From NCBI GenBank assembly GCA_943735955.1, contig OX030957.1, positions 2,352,209-2,416,208 on the forward strand: DNA of 64,000 nt, read 5' to 3'. Positions 30,101-41,068 of the stretch are shown one piece after another. Origin of the DNA: Piscicola geometra (Eukaryota > Annelida > Clitellata > Hirudinida > Piscicolidae). Under the pieces are notes generated by a model, which had not been told where the DNA came from, did not search any database, and saw nothing but the letters and a program-made list of their open reading frames with translations. Each line of letters begins with the position of its first letter. Position 1 is the first letter of the stretch. The translations under genes were made by a program, and so were the position numbers.

Positions 30101-30769
30101 GAGGTAGAGGCTGTACGGAGGAGGTTTGGAAGGATAAGATAGTCTTTCATCGGATTTGACTGGTTTTCCATACAAGTACATTATTTCAAGAGATGAAGTC
30201 TTTAGTGCAAGGTCAAGATTGCGGTGGCATGTCTTGTTGTAGACTACATCGTATTTCTTAGCGGTGAAACCTTCAGTTTCAATCCACTTGCACAACGTGT
30301 CCGATCCACTCCATTGGTAGTAGTTCTCAAGCAGCACGTTCAATGACACCCGTTCTGGAAGCCAGGGAAGCACCACTACTTTGAAGATGGAAACATTTCT
30401 GAGCTCTTCAAATAATTGTTCAGACTTCCCCCATAAAACTTTGAGTTTTTCGGGCGCTGCTACGTTTTTCCATGGAGTATCACCCCTCTTTTTCAACACC
30501 TCTTCTCTCGCTTTTTCCACTTCTTCATTGAATCTTGAAAGCCTGTTCAGGAAAGCATTAGAGTCGTTTGCTAATTCGTTGTTGCGGAGTGAAAGCTTTT
30601 GGAAATTGTCTTTTTTTTTAATAATTGAAATACGAATGTTTTCATTGATGTCATTATTAGCGAAGGTAAGCTTTAAACACTGTAGTAAACCAATAAAAAA
30701 AACTGATCCAATTATTAGAAAAAAAACAATTTTTTTTATTTTCTTCAAATTACATTTGAGGAAATACAT
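27110..30769 (-). CDS. GT61-type glycosyltransferase, paralogue B
   Basis: Minus-strand exons 30769-29288 and 27283-27110, joined in phase 0 with the same splice signals as A and C; 551 residues. The N-terminal basic stretch, signal anchor and full catalytic region are present, including APHGAGLANLIFAQ+PGTLVIEAL. Compared with A it lacks 64 codons of the stem: the sequence passes directly from IIKKKDN to FQKLSLRNNE, whereas A has the NLNISS...PPKSKKGN segment in between. The C-terminus reads LQLYDT. The frame is intact, so it may be functional with a shorter stem. The intron (27284-29287) contains repeated GTTGCGAAAACGCAAC hairpins. The upstream block AATAACTTATTCAGTAAGTAACG is the same as in A. 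Confidence 0.87.
27855..28745. repeat. Element with repeated GTTGCGAAAACGCAAC hairpins in the GT61-B intron
   Basis: The palindromic word GTTGCGAAAACGCAAC occurs at about 27860 and 28393, with a variant GTTGCAAAACGCAAC at 28730. The left copy is followed by ATGAGCGGGAAGTGTGACAT, echoing ACTGAGCACGACGGGGGGAG at 35895 in the gene C intron. Likely a transposon remnant, piggyBac-like by analogy only. Confidence 0.5.
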
Positions 30770-30984
30770 CGTTACTTACTGAATAAGTTATTTTCAGTGA
30801 CTCTAGGTTTTGTATTATACGATCGCAGTACTTTAACATCACTTCATAGTAATAATAATAATAATTCTCGTTTATGTATAGCGCCCGGGCACTCAACTGA
30901 AGCGGTCTCAATAGGTCGTAATGCAAAGAAAGAAATAAAACATAATTATAATGGTAATGTCATAAAAAGGAAAGCAAAGAGTAG

Positions 30985-31028
<44 letters not shown>

Positions 31029-31235
31029 GGAAAGAGCTACAACCTCAAATCACCTCCAATCCCAACTACCCCAGTCATCAATCGGCCTACAGATCTCAAC
31101 TCAAATAACATCCCCATCAATAACACTCTCAAAATATATGTTATCAATCTCGACAGCAAACTCACTTTTAAAAACCCAATCACATCTATCATCCAATCAT
31201 CAAACTATCATCTCAAAGCAATCAAACACATACGC
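30770..31235. other. GT61-B upstream region with LINE tail and (TA)n
   Basis: The first ~60 bp are the conserved GT61 upstream sequence. A short LINE 3' end (AATAATAATAATAATTCTCG, then TATAGCGCCCGGGC) lies at 30850-30910 and a (TA)n tract at 30990-31025. Nothing else is recognised. Confidence 0.6.
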
Positions 31236-31660
31236 CCATATATATATATAATAAAAAAAGTGGTGAACAAGTTGGAAATAGGTTGAAAATTTGCTGGAAT
31301 GGTTGTGTCGAGGTTGGCTTTCTTTAATATTGGTGTAATTTGGGCTGCTTTGAAAGTAGATGGAAAACATCCTTCTTGGAAAGATAAGTTGACGAGCTGT
31401 GAGATGGCTTTTTACAATATTGAGCTACATTATCTTGTAACTTAGTGAGAAAAAGGGACTATGGGCGATGTCTTCATGCATGTAGTATAAATTATTTTTA
31501 ATATATCTTTAAGTGTTGTTGGTTTGAAGTTAGATATGGGGTCAATGATGTTTTTTTCTGTGTGTGTGTGAACTGTTCGTGTTGAGACTTTGATAGGAGA
31601 TGATCAATGTTCATGTGAATATTTTAGATTTTGCTGCTGAAAAAGTTGTTGAAGATGGAA
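31236..31660 (-). mobile_element. LINE reverse-transcriptase fragment, N-terminal part of RT
   Basis: The minus strand reads AISQLVNLSFQEGCFPSTFK, AAQITPILKKANLDTTI and NFQPISNLFT, the conserved RT entry region (SF..G.FP..FK.A.I.P..KK...NYRPIS). It is the complementary part of the RT to that kept at 14045-15030. No open frame of useful length remains. Confidence 0.82.
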
Positions 31661-31857
31661 GCCATGTCATATGCGAAAACAAAGCGAATGTGAAGTGTTT
31701 GCAAACTTTCAAACTGAGTTGGCAATAGAAGTGGGACCCTTACAACCCTTACAAGTAGGTGACTGCGAGTAAATTCTCATGAAAACCAACTTATGGATTG
31801 TTATCACAAGCTAGCTTTTGAAAAATATATAGTTATAAAATGTGCATTTTCATTATT

Positions 31858-32480
31858 TTCCATGAGCAGCGATCCTGGGAGGGTCTTGGGGATCAGACCC
31901 CTCCACTTTTTGGTAGCCTTGAAGTAAACTCCCCACTTTTCCCATAAAAAATTTCAATCTTTTGTTTTGATACGAGCAAAATTGTCAAACATGGCATAAA
32001 AAAGAATTTTTATAATAGTATTACATTTTCGGATTGTTTTATCATTTTATCAGTCAAGGGCAGAAAGATACTATAAATGTTATCACTCAAGTGCGGATTG
32101 GCGAATATAGATTTAGATTTTTAATATATTTCAATTAAAAAATTTAAAGTTTTGTAAACTTGATTTCAAAGTTTAATTTATCATATTAATAATTTAAAAA
32201 ATTAATTTAAAAAATGGAAATGATATTCACGGAACAAAGCCAAATCGCTATATACCGAGAATTTACACGGTACCATTGTCGGCGATCCTGGGGGGAGGGG
32301 GGGTTAGTCATGGGGTCCGGACCCTCCATATTTGGTCGTGAGAAGGTCCGCCTCGATGTAGATGCCCCACATTTTTCAATAAACAATTTTTAAAACTTTT
32401 TTTTATGATACGAGCATAATCGTCAACCATGGCATAAAACATAATGTTTATACAGTAATACATTGTGAGCAGTGGTACCA
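31858..32480 (+). mobile_element. Two degenerate hAT left-end fragments
   Basis: Two head-to-tail copies of the outer region of the 23324 hAT family start at about 31862 (CATGAGCAGCGATCCTGGGA) and 32277 (TGTCGGCGATCCTGGGGGGA). Both continue through the internal words AGACCCCTCCAC or GGACCCTCCA, GATACGAGCAtAATcGTCAA and CATGGCATAAAA. No right ends were found. Confidence 0.75.
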
Positions 32481-32667
32481 CCTAAGCCAACTCGAAGGGT
32501 CTCGCAATTTTTCGAAAATCGATGAGTTTTCTTTTGGGGGGGAGGGGGGTTATGGGGTTTCAATATGCCATAAAATCAAAATATTTCTCTGGGTGGCCAT
32601 TAGGCTTTTATCTCACGAAAGAGTAGATATATATCAACACAGAACATAGAGATGCCACAAAAATATT

Positions 32668-33154
32668 ACTAACATGTCACAAACAGAACACCATTAGACC
32701 TTAACTACACTTTTATATCTCTACACTTGTCATAGGTACATTTTTTCCACCATGACATAGTGTAAATAGAACAACGCAGAAAAGAACTCCGAGCTTACGG
32801 AATTCTGCAACATTCATGGAAAGGATTCTGAAACTGTGCGAAGACAGCTCAAAATCACATCAGCAAGTTTACGTGCGGATCAGTCTGATCTTATTGCATG
32901 TATCTAACTGCCGCCCGAGTTGTATTAAATGCTCTGTGTTGCTCTGCCAGTTACTTCATAAAATGCGGAAAGAGCATTTTCTAAATTTCGGCTTATTCAA
33001 ATTCATCTTAGGACGACTGTGTCTGCTCGTCGTTTGCAAATATCTGCTACCAATACAGCTACTGCACTTCTTCCAGTAAATGGTGTAGAGATATAAAAGT
33101 GTAATTAAGGTTTAATGTTGCTCTATTTTTTCCCAGAGTTTGTGACATGTTAGT
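32668..33154. mobile_element. Inverted-repeat element with hAT dimerisation-domain remnant
   Basis: ACTAACATGTCACAAACAGA at 32668 and its reverse complement ending at 33154, plus inner arms CTTAACTACACTTTTATATC / GTGTAGAGATATAAAAGTG, form a ~487-bp inverted-repeat element. The interior plus strand, in a frame with stops, reads CVALPVTS, then NAERAFSKFRLIQIHLRTT, the C-terminal dimerisation motif of hAT transposases. So this is an internally deleted hAT derivative. No clean target duplication was found. Confidence 0.7.
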
Positions 33155-33155
33155 G

Positions 33156-33164
33156 TCTGTCAAG
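33156..33164. repeat. Left target duplication of the hairpin element (TCTGTCAAG)
   Basis: TCTGTCAAG here is repeated exactly at 33352-33360. A related unoccupied site, GTCTGTCAAGCCGT, is present at 38927-38940. Confidence 0.85.
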
Positions 33165-33351
33165 GGTTTTAGGTTAACTGCACCCGCGCTGCATGTGTTA
33201 AATGCACCTTTGTTTTTGCGCGTTTCTTCTTTTTTACAGAAAAAACGTTAATTTAGGGTTAGGGTTTTCAGAAAAATCGCATTTAAGAAGAAACGCGCAA
33301 AAACAAAGGTGCATTTAACACATGCAGCGCGGATGCAGTTAACCTACAACC
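33165..33351. mobile_element. 187-bp foldback (hairpin) element
   Basis: Nearly the whole element is one inverted repeat: the left arm starts GGTTTTAGGTTAACTGCACC and the right arm ends GGATGCAGTTAACCTACAACC read on plus. Arms run about 75 bp with few mismatches, through CGCTGCATGTGTTAAATGC and GCGCGTTTCTTCTT, leaving a ~30-bp centre that contains TTAGGGTTAGGG. It is flanked by a perfect 9-bp duplication, the length typical of Mutator-like elements. Confidence 0.9.
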
Positions 33352-33789
33352 TCTGTCAAGCCGTGAAGAATAAAGATTATATAAAAAATGAATATCAACG
33401 GAGATTTTGGTGAAGAAGTAAGAAGCAACCAGAATTAAAGGAAGTTATGAAATATTTAGACTTAGTGAAATTATTAAAAAAAGTAAAATTATATTTAGCG
33501 TGAAAAAGTTAATTAATTAATTAAGTAATTAATAGTAAATTACCACAAGTGAAAACCATGTCAGGTTGTTAGCATAGCCATGGTTACGAATGCAACAGTT
33601 TTATTATTATTTTTTAGTTATCGAATGGAAAAACTGATACGATCGAAAATACTAAAAGATCAATTTTTTATAAATGTAATTTACAATGGTTTTGAAAAGT
33701 TAGCTTGAAGCGTTAATAAGCGGTGAATTATTCTCGGTTGCACATTGTAATGGACGTGGTGTCTGAAGAAGTTAAAAATTGGTCGAACA

Positions 33790-33881
33790 GTGCGAACACT
33801 TCATATTCGCTTCATATTTGCATACGAATCGATGTTTTTGTAATGCCGATCGTATTATAATAACTTATTCAATAAGTAACG
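33790..33881 (+). promoter_or_regulatory. Conserved upstream region of GT61 gene C
   Basis: CGCTTCATATTTGCATACGA, AATCGATGTTTTTGTAATG and AATAACTTATTCAATAAGTAACG before the ATG match the same region of gene A. The last block is also upstream of B. This marks the 5' side of the duplicated unit or a retained promoter. Confidence 0.55.
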
Positions 33882-36800
33882 ATGTATTTCTACGAATGTA
33901 ATCTGAAAAAAATTAAAAAGATTGGGGTTTTCACAATCATTTTATCAGTTGTTTTTACTGCTTCACTACAGTATTTTAAAATTAACTTCTTTAATAATGT
34001 CATCTATAAAAATATTAGCAGTAATATCCTTATAAAAAAAGATAATTTAAACATCAGTTCAAAAAATATTTACATGAACCGAATTTTGGTGCCAAATATA
34101 TCAAAACAATCGATAATCAAAACGCTTAATCATCCTTCATACTTCGGGGATAAAAACAAAGCTCCACATTCTGGCTTGAAAGAGAAGAGTCCGCAGAAAC
34201 TCGTTGAAAACATTGATTACCCACCAAAGTCAAAAAAAGGCAATTTCCAAAAGCTTTCACTCCGCAACAACGAAGTAGCAAACGACTCTAATGCTTTCCT
34301 GAACAGGCTTTCAAGATTCAATGAAGAAGTGGAAAAAGCGAGAGAAGAGGTGTTGAAAGAGAGGGGTGATACTCCATGGAAAAACGTAGCTGCGCCCGAA
34401 AAACTCAAAGTTTTATGGGGGAAGTCTGAACAATTATTTGAAAAGCTCAGAAATGTTTCCATCTTCAAAGTAGTGGTGCTTCCCTGGCTTCCAGAACGGG
34501 TGTCATTGAACGTGCTGCTTGAGAACTACTACCAATGGAGTGGATCGGACACGTTGTGCAAGTGGATTGAAACTGAACGTTTCACCGCTAAGAAATACGA
34601 TGTAGTCTACAACAAGACATGCCACCGCAATCCTGACCTTGCACTAAAGACTTCATCTCTTGAAATAATGTACTTGTATGGAAAATCAGTCAAATCCGAT
34701 AAACCTCCTCCGTACAGCCTCTACCTCACCATCCTTCAAGATGCGGTGGTCACGCTCAATGGCGATGTCATCACAGGCGAGTACAAAGTCGTTCCCTTAA
34801 CCTGCAGCAGTGACAGCTTCCCTACAATTCCACCAAAAGCCGAGCAGTCTCCGATCTACAATGAGGTGTTCGTCATCACACAGTTTTGGGGCGCTGCATA
34901 TTTTCATCGCATAGTTGAGGTGCTGCCTCGCTTGGCTTCCTACGCTGACTTTCTGCATCGGCATCCCTCCATCTTCATCCTGGTTACTGAGGTGGGTGGT
35001 AAGACCGCAGAGATGATGAAGGTCCTCGGCTTTGGAAAAGAGAGGCAGGTCAGTGGAATGGTGCGCGCCAAGGTTCTCTACTTGCCTCAAGGTTCTGCCT
35101 GTGGCTTTGCACAACTCGCATCCACCCAAGTCCTCTCCCACCTCTTCCATCAGTACATCCATCACCAACTTATCGCCAACTCCTCACAAAAAGTTGCAGA
35201 TATCAGAAATGAAGAAAACCTTCAAGTTTTGGTCTTTAATATTTCTTCAACTCAACCGAATGAAACTTCGGTCAGCACTCCAACCTACTTTCTTCAACAC
35301 TTGCCTACCATCCTCCAGAACAAACTGGTTTTGATTCAACGCTCAGCCAAAAGAAAGTTAATTCACGCTCAACGAATTGAAGAGGCTCTTTCTGACTTCT
35401 CGCAACAACGCCGCCTTGAGTTCTTCGTCTTCCGTGATGATCCTTCGCCTCCTCTTGCTGCCACCATGCTCGTCTTCCACTCAGCCTTGATCGTTGTCGC
35501 ACCACATGGAGCTGGTCTAGCCAACCTCATCTTCGCTCAGGTGTCATTAATGCTTTTTCATTTTTTCCAATGAACACTAGAGTGTTCAGATATAGCATAA
35601 AGCAAAAAAATTATTATTATCTGATAATGGTGCATATAGTTTCATTTTGTGCCATTTAATGTTGTGAACAGCTATGTAAAATTTTAGATTTATCGAACAG
35701 TTTTTGGTGACCCCTTAAGAACTTTGAAGCTTCAACAAATTCGTATTTCTTAAAACGATTTTTCTCGAATTTTTTATTTCATTTATTTTTACAATTTCCT
35801 TTTCACAATACAATCAATTGATTAAAAAAGAAAAAAATGTGATATGGTGAAACATTTTCTGCCTAGAACCAAAAATGTAAATGTTGCAAAAATGGAACAC
35901 TGAGCACGACGGGGGGAGTCAAATTTAACAATGAATTTTGTTTTTATCAAAACATTAAAAAAGCTGTTTTTTTTTCAATATTTTTATGCATTGAATATCA
36001 AAATGAAAATATTTAAAAAATATAAGTTGTAAAAGAAATTATTTTTTATTATTTTCTATGAATTAACATTTTGTATTAAAGCATTTTTCACATATTCTAG
36101 CTGTGTTCTTTTTAGATAAAGCGCAACTGTTTTGCCTTTCTGCTGAAAGTAAAGTTCTAGTTTATCGAACCTAACAGGGCTTGGCATTCAACTTTCCACA
36201 GGATTGTCATTTTTTAGCTTTCCACTACCGGAGAAAGAGTGGCATATCAATAGGAAGTTTTTTTCTCTCTGTTGATATCCATCGTTGACTTGAAACAACT
36301 GGATTGATGCCCTTGATATTTCTTATGATATCATTTATAAATTTATTATTCCAAATAAATCTCTTACTATTGGATGCTTTTTCCAGTTTATAATAAAATA
36401 AAAACCTAGAAAATTTTCAAATGTGTACTTAGCAATGGTTATTCTTAACCTAGCTGGACATTTTCCTATTCTGTTAGACCTTACTGTCCCAAAGAATCCA
36501 TAACCTCCTTTTTGAAGTTCATCAATTAGTTTCAGTAAGCTGAAAAACCTATCTAAAAAAAACATTAGGTAGTTTTGAAACTAAAATCAAAATAACGCTG
36601 GGACCAAGAACTATCTTCTTGTCATATACTGGACCTGTTGCTCTAACTTCGGTAAACTTATCTTTTTTTCTAATTTTTTTCTTTTTGCAAAACGAATAAA
36701 ATGAATATTAAAAAACTTATAGTAAAATTTGACACCCCCCATTCATGCTCACTGTTCCAATAATGGAACATTCATAATTTGTTACCAATTAATGATAAGT

Positions 36801-39800
36801 AGACTAGAAATTGATGAGAAAATTGTAATTATGTATAAAGGAGGGGTAAGTTATTGAGAAAAAGCACAAAAAAACAAAATAAAGAAAGTATGAAAAGTTT
36901 AGTAATTATATTTCTTTAGCCATATTATCACAATATTTTTTTCCTTCTTTAAATTGAGAAAATAAATCATAAAAATATAATTTCAAGATAATCAACAAAG
37001 TATTATAGCCATATTGTATTTAATTCTTTATTTATTTATTTAAAAATTAAAGATTTACTGATTATTTAATTTTCTGTTAATTTTTTTTCTTGATGTTTTA
37101 ATAATAGAACACTGAGCAAATATGGGTTAAATAAAATCCCATTTTAATTTTTTAAAGAATTCTATGTAAATGAAAACTTAAAACCATTTGTTAAAACACT
37201 TTTCAACATATTTTTCGACTACTAAATTAGTATCAAGCTATACAAAAATACGATTTAAATGTTATAAGCGTGTGTTCAGAAAAACACAATTAATCTCGAG
37301 TAAGTTAAAAATTATCAATTTTTTTTAATGTCAATTTTTTTTTTTCTCGAACAGAAATCAATCTTCGAAGATGTTTAATCACTTTAAAACTTAGTTGACG
37401 CTGTTCATCTTTTGTTAGTGTTAAGTTGTGATCCGTTTTTAACTTGACTGCACGTTCAGCGCAGTCATTTACAACTCGAAATGCTGCGACTTTTTTTAAT
37501 GTCTTATAAGTTTTTATCTGGTATTCTAAGATCTTTTTTTAGTGTTTTTTTAATGCTGCTACTATAAGTGTTTTCTCTTCAGTACTCACCTTCTCAGAGA
37601 ATAGTGATAACCCTGACAAATCTTCAATTGAATACCAAAGATTACTTTTTCTTTTTCAACACCACCTCTGAAATCTGGCTACCAATACAGTAGAACTCTT
37701 CAGTTCTTTGCAGCAACCACAAATCATTGTAGGGAGCAATGCTGGGAGCATCACAGGAGTTGTTAGCAGTGACCAAATCTTGATAAACAGTGTGGTGGTA
37801 AAGAGACTAATTCTTTTTATGCCTTGAATTTTTTTCACGTTCATTTTGAAATTTTAAAAAAAAAGCGGCATCTTCAAGCAGTAGATACCTTTTGGCTTTC
37901 ATCTTGCGCGATGATATGCTCTTGGTCGACTGAAAGTGACAGCTTTATCAATATACAAAGTACTGCCAAGAGCTATGACTCTGATCTTGGTGACTTCAGA
38001 ATAGTCATGTTGTGGCTGATTACTCCGACTCAGTTGATCATGCTGAAATGCAATTTTGATAAAGTGCATTAAGTTTTGAGGCGGCATTAGGCTATTTCGT
38101 AGAAGGAATGTTGGCGTACATCGAGGGCATGAGTACTCCATCAATTATTTTAGCTAACTGAAAGATTGTGTTAATTTACTTTCAAGTCAAAGAAGAACTG
38201 TCTCAAAACTTGACCACATGAAGGAAACTGTCTGAAAAGTTCAAAGCCAAGATGTTCAATTAACTGGCCAATCAACCAAACGTCTGTTGATGATCGGTTT
38301 AATAGCTAATGTAGTCGGAGGAAAAAAAGAGGCTGACAACTTGTTAGAAATTTCGTCATTTTTGACTTTTTCTATCCATAAATTTTTGTAGTGCAAATAA
38401 ATTAAGTGAAGCTCTTTCAAATAAAAAAACAGAATTAATTTTGATGAAAGTAAGATCATTAAACTTTGAAATAAAAAGTTTAACATTTGAAGAAAAATGA
38501 CAACAAAATGACGTTTTGAGGCAGTTTGTAAACAACATAGAATAATATTTTTATTTTTGTAAAACTTAGAACATAATAAAATAATAATAAAAAGTGCCAA
38601 TTTAGATTAAAAAAACTTTCTAAACACTGTGATTGACAAAAATAGTTAATAACTAGAAAATATGTATTAATCAGGAAGTTAGACCTCATTGAGGGGCCAT
38701 TTATCCTTGAGATAAAGACCCAAGTTTTTTTTTTATTTGGCCTATCTTAGTAAATGGCACATATCAAAACTCTATTGGTTTAGTTTAAAAAAAATATTTA
38801 TAAAAAAACATTTTAATGTACACTATGATTTTTCATGTTTAAATGTTAATATGTTTCGCTTTCCCGATTTGATTTTTGGTTTTTGTTCACCTTCTATTTT
38901 TTTATATTTTTACATGGCTTGCGTCTGTCAAGCCGTAAAAAATAAAGATTATACATTTTTTTAAAATTAAATTGATTATTGTAAATTACTGATGCCTTTG
39001 GACTATTTTAAATCAATGGTTTTAAGTATTCAAAAAAAATCAGTATTGAGATTTATTTTTAATATTTCTCAAGTAATTTTTTTCCCAAATTTAACGTTTG
39101 GAAAAATTAAATTTGAAAAAAAAAGAGGGCTTCGAAAAGATTTTCTTAAATATGGTTTTCTTAACTTGCTTTATTTCGAACTCGCCTTATCTGAGCTTTT
39201 TCCCCATACTCAACAATACATATCTGTATTCAAGGAAAAAGTCATTAAACATTCTTTGTAGGTTATTTTTCATCAAAATAATAATAAATATGGTATTTAG
39301 ATGAATTATAAAGTACGTTGTGAATGAGACGAGTTCTAGGTAAAGCCTAAAATATAAGATGTCCGAAAACATCGCTATTTACGATATAGTTTATTTAATG
39401 GAAAAACATTTTTTACCAATTACTATAAAATAAAATACAATGACGAATATTATTAAGGTGGTGCAAACTTGAGCGAGTTGCTAGACCACTGAGTTATAAA
39501 AAATGATTAAAGACTTAGAAATCTTTGCAAAAATAATCAAACTCGAGGTCTTTGCAGTTATTGAAATAAATAAAAATTAACATTCGAACGCCTTATATTC
39601 AATGGACCCCTATTTTAAAAAACTTAGATCTTTTAAAGAAGTTCATTGGATTTGTGCATACACCGTTAATTTTATTTATAGTTATTTTTTTAATACTTTC
39701 TAACTCATTTTATATTCTATTAATTCGATGTCAATGAGCTATCATGTACCTAGTGTATATGATGCGGTGTTTTACGACGTATGTCTTGTGAGTGGCGCCT

Positions 39801-40165
39801 CAGTTGCGTGCCTTGGCGCATTATAAATATCCATTATTATTATTATTATTTTTTTTTTTCATTTAGCAGAAAAAATATAAAAAATCAAAAACAAAAGCTA
39901 TGTGCCGAAGATTTTCATTGATAGGAAACACTAATTTTACCAAATCGTATCTTTTAAAAGAGCCATAAAAGCAATCTACTCACAATCACAGCCAGGTACC
40001 TTGGTGATAGAGGCCCTCTGCAACCATCAACATCTCAACATGTGCTACCAGTTCTTCTCCTACAGCCTTGGCCTCCGTTACCATGGTGTTCCCTCACTGG
40101 ATGGATGTAATATAACCGTTACGCCAGAGCAAATCATTGACGCTTTGCAGCTATATGATTCGTGA
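33882..40165 (+). CDS. GT61-type glycosyltransferase, paralogue C
   Basis: Exons 33882-35540 and 39992-40165, phase 0, 610 residues. N-terminal basic/hydrophobic signal anchor as in A (MYFYECNLKKIKKIG then a hydrophobic run), stem, and a complete GT61 domain ending in APHGAGLANLIFAQ+PGTLVIEAL and LQLYDS. It lacks the seven residues ERLSYPS present in A and B after VKSD. The first ~90 codons differ from A at about 40% of positions, but the rest is nearly identical. The intron is 4451 bp against 1531 in A, enlarged by an insertion of about 3.4 kb with piggyBac-like remains. If the intron failed to splice, the reading would end shortly after the junction (MLFHFFQ). Confidence 0.87.
35563..38927 (-). 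mobile_element. Insertion in the GT61-C intron with piggyBac transposase remnant
   Basis: Alignment of the three introns leaves this ~3.4-kb block unique to C. Its minus strand at 36720-36335 reads LGPSVILILVSKLPNV and, after a break, FLDRFFSLLKLIDELQKGG then GTVRSNRIGKCPA, matching piggyBac transposases (FDNFFTSLPLL..L...GI...GTVR.NR). Inverted repeats of about 55 bp at 35876-35930 and 36716-36775 contain GTTCCAWWAATGGAAC hairpins; a third partial copy is near 37105. No continuous frame survives. Other small frames in the block (37656-38144) are not recognisable. Confidence 0.7.
39750..39860 (+). repeat. LINE/SINE 3' end with (ATT)n tail
   Basis: GTGGCGCCTCAGTTGCGTGC then CTTGGCGCATTATAAATATCC followed by (ATT)n is the form of a retroposon 3' end. 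It lies inside the GT61-C intron. Confidence 0.5.
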
Positions 40166-40712
40166 AAATTAAGTAGTGGACATGGGCGTATCAGGGAGAA
40201 GCTTTTTTAACTGAGAACATTTTTACTAAGTAGCAATATGTTAAAAACTTCTGCTGTTTGAGTACTTACTCACAAATTGCGTAAATACAATGAGTTACCT
40301 GTCAATGGTTGGAAATATACTCTCCATATGTGGTGTTCTCAAAAAATCGAAAAATGCATTCTGCAAATATTGCTTATTATTTCAACCATCAACCAGTTTT
40401 AAAAGAGGTGGTTAAGAATCTTTAATCGTCAGACCATTCATCAAACCTTAAAATATCCATGAATTTTTTAGAGAGCATATTCAAACACAGGGTGCTTGTT
40501 CAACTACTCTATGGAAAAACTCAAAAAATCATTTAAAAAATAAACAGATAATCATCCTGTTTTCCTGTTTCATTTTTTTTTGCTTTACATGATTTACTTT
40601 TTAAGGGGAAAAAATAGATGAAGAAGTGTTCGAAGGTTTATACCGCATGCAAATTAAAGCCGCTGAATTGCAAAATTGTATTGAAAACGCGCCAATGAAT
40701 GCATTGTATCGG

Positions 40713-40720
40713 TCTCCTAT
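40713..40720. repeat. Left target duplication of MITE (TCTCCTAT)
   Basis: TCTCCTAT is repeated at 41061-41068. The unoccupied paralogous site is ATAGGAGA at 26537-26544 in the GT61-B flank. Confidence 0.9.
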
Positions 40721-41060
40721 CATGGGCAGCGATTCTGGGGGGGGGTCCGGACTTCCCACTTTTTTTTAGTATTGAGGGGATCTGCCTTCATGTGGACCCT
40801 TTCCCCACTTTTTTTCATTAAAAACATGTTTAACTCATGTTTTGATAAGAGCATGATCATCAAACATGGCATAAAACAGAGTATTGAAATAGTAATACAT
40901 TGTGATTATGTGTAGCTGTCTAAAACAAAACTATTCTTTGCTTGATTAAATATTCGTATATAAAACAGAAATTTAAAAATAATCTGGACCCCTGGCCCCC
41001 CCTAAGATCATCCATGCTGGAAAGAACCACCCCCCCCCCCAGATTTGCAGCTAATCTCTG
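40721..41060 (+). mobile_element. 340-bp hAT MITE of the 23324 family
   Basis: The left end CATGGGCAGCGATTCTGGGG and interior words (GATAAGAGCATGATCATCAA, CATGGCATAAAACAG, GTAATACATTGTGA) match the left ~250 bp of the full-length hAT. The right end CCCCCCCCAGATTTGCAGC..AATCTCTG is a degraded version of its right end. A perfect 8-bp duplication (TCTCCTAT) flanks it. It is an internally deleted derivative that was presumably mobilised by the autonomous relative. Confidence 0.9.
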
Positions 41061-41068
41061 TCTCCTAT

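Noticed and set aside
32816..33079. 87-codon hydrophobic frame
   Set aside because: Out-of-frame reading of a hAT dimerisation remnant inside an inverted-repeat element.
33250..33275. Interstitial telomere (TTAGGGTTAGGG)
   Set aside because: Only two units, in the centre of a short hairpin element; too short to call a telomeric tract.
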